This document shows, in pieces, positions 6,022 through 6,114 of a stretch of 6,114 nt of DNA. Source of the DNA: an uncultured Oscillospiraceae bacterium. Lineage in GTDB: Bacteria > Bacillota > Clostridia > Oscillospirales > Acutalibacteraceae. The position numbers and the translations under genes were made by a program. The notes beneath the pieces are model-generated. The model was not told where the DNA came from. It did no database searches and saw only the letters and a list, made by a program, of their open reading frames with translations. The DNA lies in contig CAJJPG010000105.1 in NCBI GenBank assembly GCA_905193585.1, positions 1 to 6,114 of the forward strand, given 5' to 3'. The stretch's first letter is position 1; each line of letters begins with the position of its first letter.

Positions 6022-6114
6022 AAAAAGCGAATATTGCAATAGGCTTCAGCTCCCCGAAAGGGCAATGTCATTAAGTTAAGAGAATGCTAATAGGCAGAAA
6101 CGACAAAATAAAAC
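6022..6114. other. Downstream region without a supported gene
   Basis: The 93 bases after the oxidoreductase stop contain a weak CCC-GAAA-GGG hairpin (6053-6062) with distant ATTGC/GCAAT flanks (6033-6037, 6062-6066) and no clear terminator. An ATG at 6084 opens ten codons to the window edge, but it has no convincing ribosome-binding site and is too short to judge. The stretch GCAATGTCATTAAGTTAAG (6062-6080) looks like a repeat or insertion-sequence edge by impression only. Confidence 0.3.

Overview
The window looks like chromosomal DNA of a low-to-middle GC Firmicute of class Clostridia, probably an Oscillospiraceae- or Eubacteriales-type gut anaerobe. This rests on three things: the two-FtsX permease of a kind common in that group, the hairpin-rich intergenic repeats built on CTCCC/GGGAGC stems and TTAGA heptads, and the AraC-type regulator paired with an FAD oxidoreductase. 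The taxon is an inference; no marker gene is present. The standard bacterial code fits all four genes.

Layout. Positions 1-181 hold a complete minus-strand tRNA-Leu(CAA) unit with its own promoter and intrinsic terminator. Positions 284-3519 hold a tightly coupled plus-strand pair: a MacB/LolD-type ABC ATPase (TTG start) and a large eight-helix FtsX-type permease (GTG start overlapping the ATPase stop by one base). Together they should form one membrane transporter or mechanotransmission complex. Positions 3520-3817 contain no gene, but hold a TTAGA heptad array, two hairpin-cluster repeats and a terminator-like structure.

Positions 3818-6021 hold a divergent pair. On the minus strand is an AraC-family regulator with an N-terminal cysteine-containing PocR-like sensory domain. 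On the plus strand is an FAD-dependent oxidoreductase of the FAD_oxidored type. They share a 98-base region with back-to-back promoters. The regulator's promoter is near consensus and would give a very short leader (about 6 nt) with no Shine-Dalgarno sequence. The oxidoreductase promoter has a perfect extended -10 but no -35, as expected for an activator-dependent promoter. The simplest model is that the regulator senses a small molecule or redox state and controls the oxidoreductase gene. The last 93 bases hold no supported gene and may be the edge of another repeat or mobile element.

I found no CRISPR array, phage gene or complete insertion sequence. Nothing here is clearly a new system. 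The best candidates for a second look are the regulator/flavoenzyme pair with its unusual promoter architecture, and the repeat cluster that appears to supply the last codons of the regulator.
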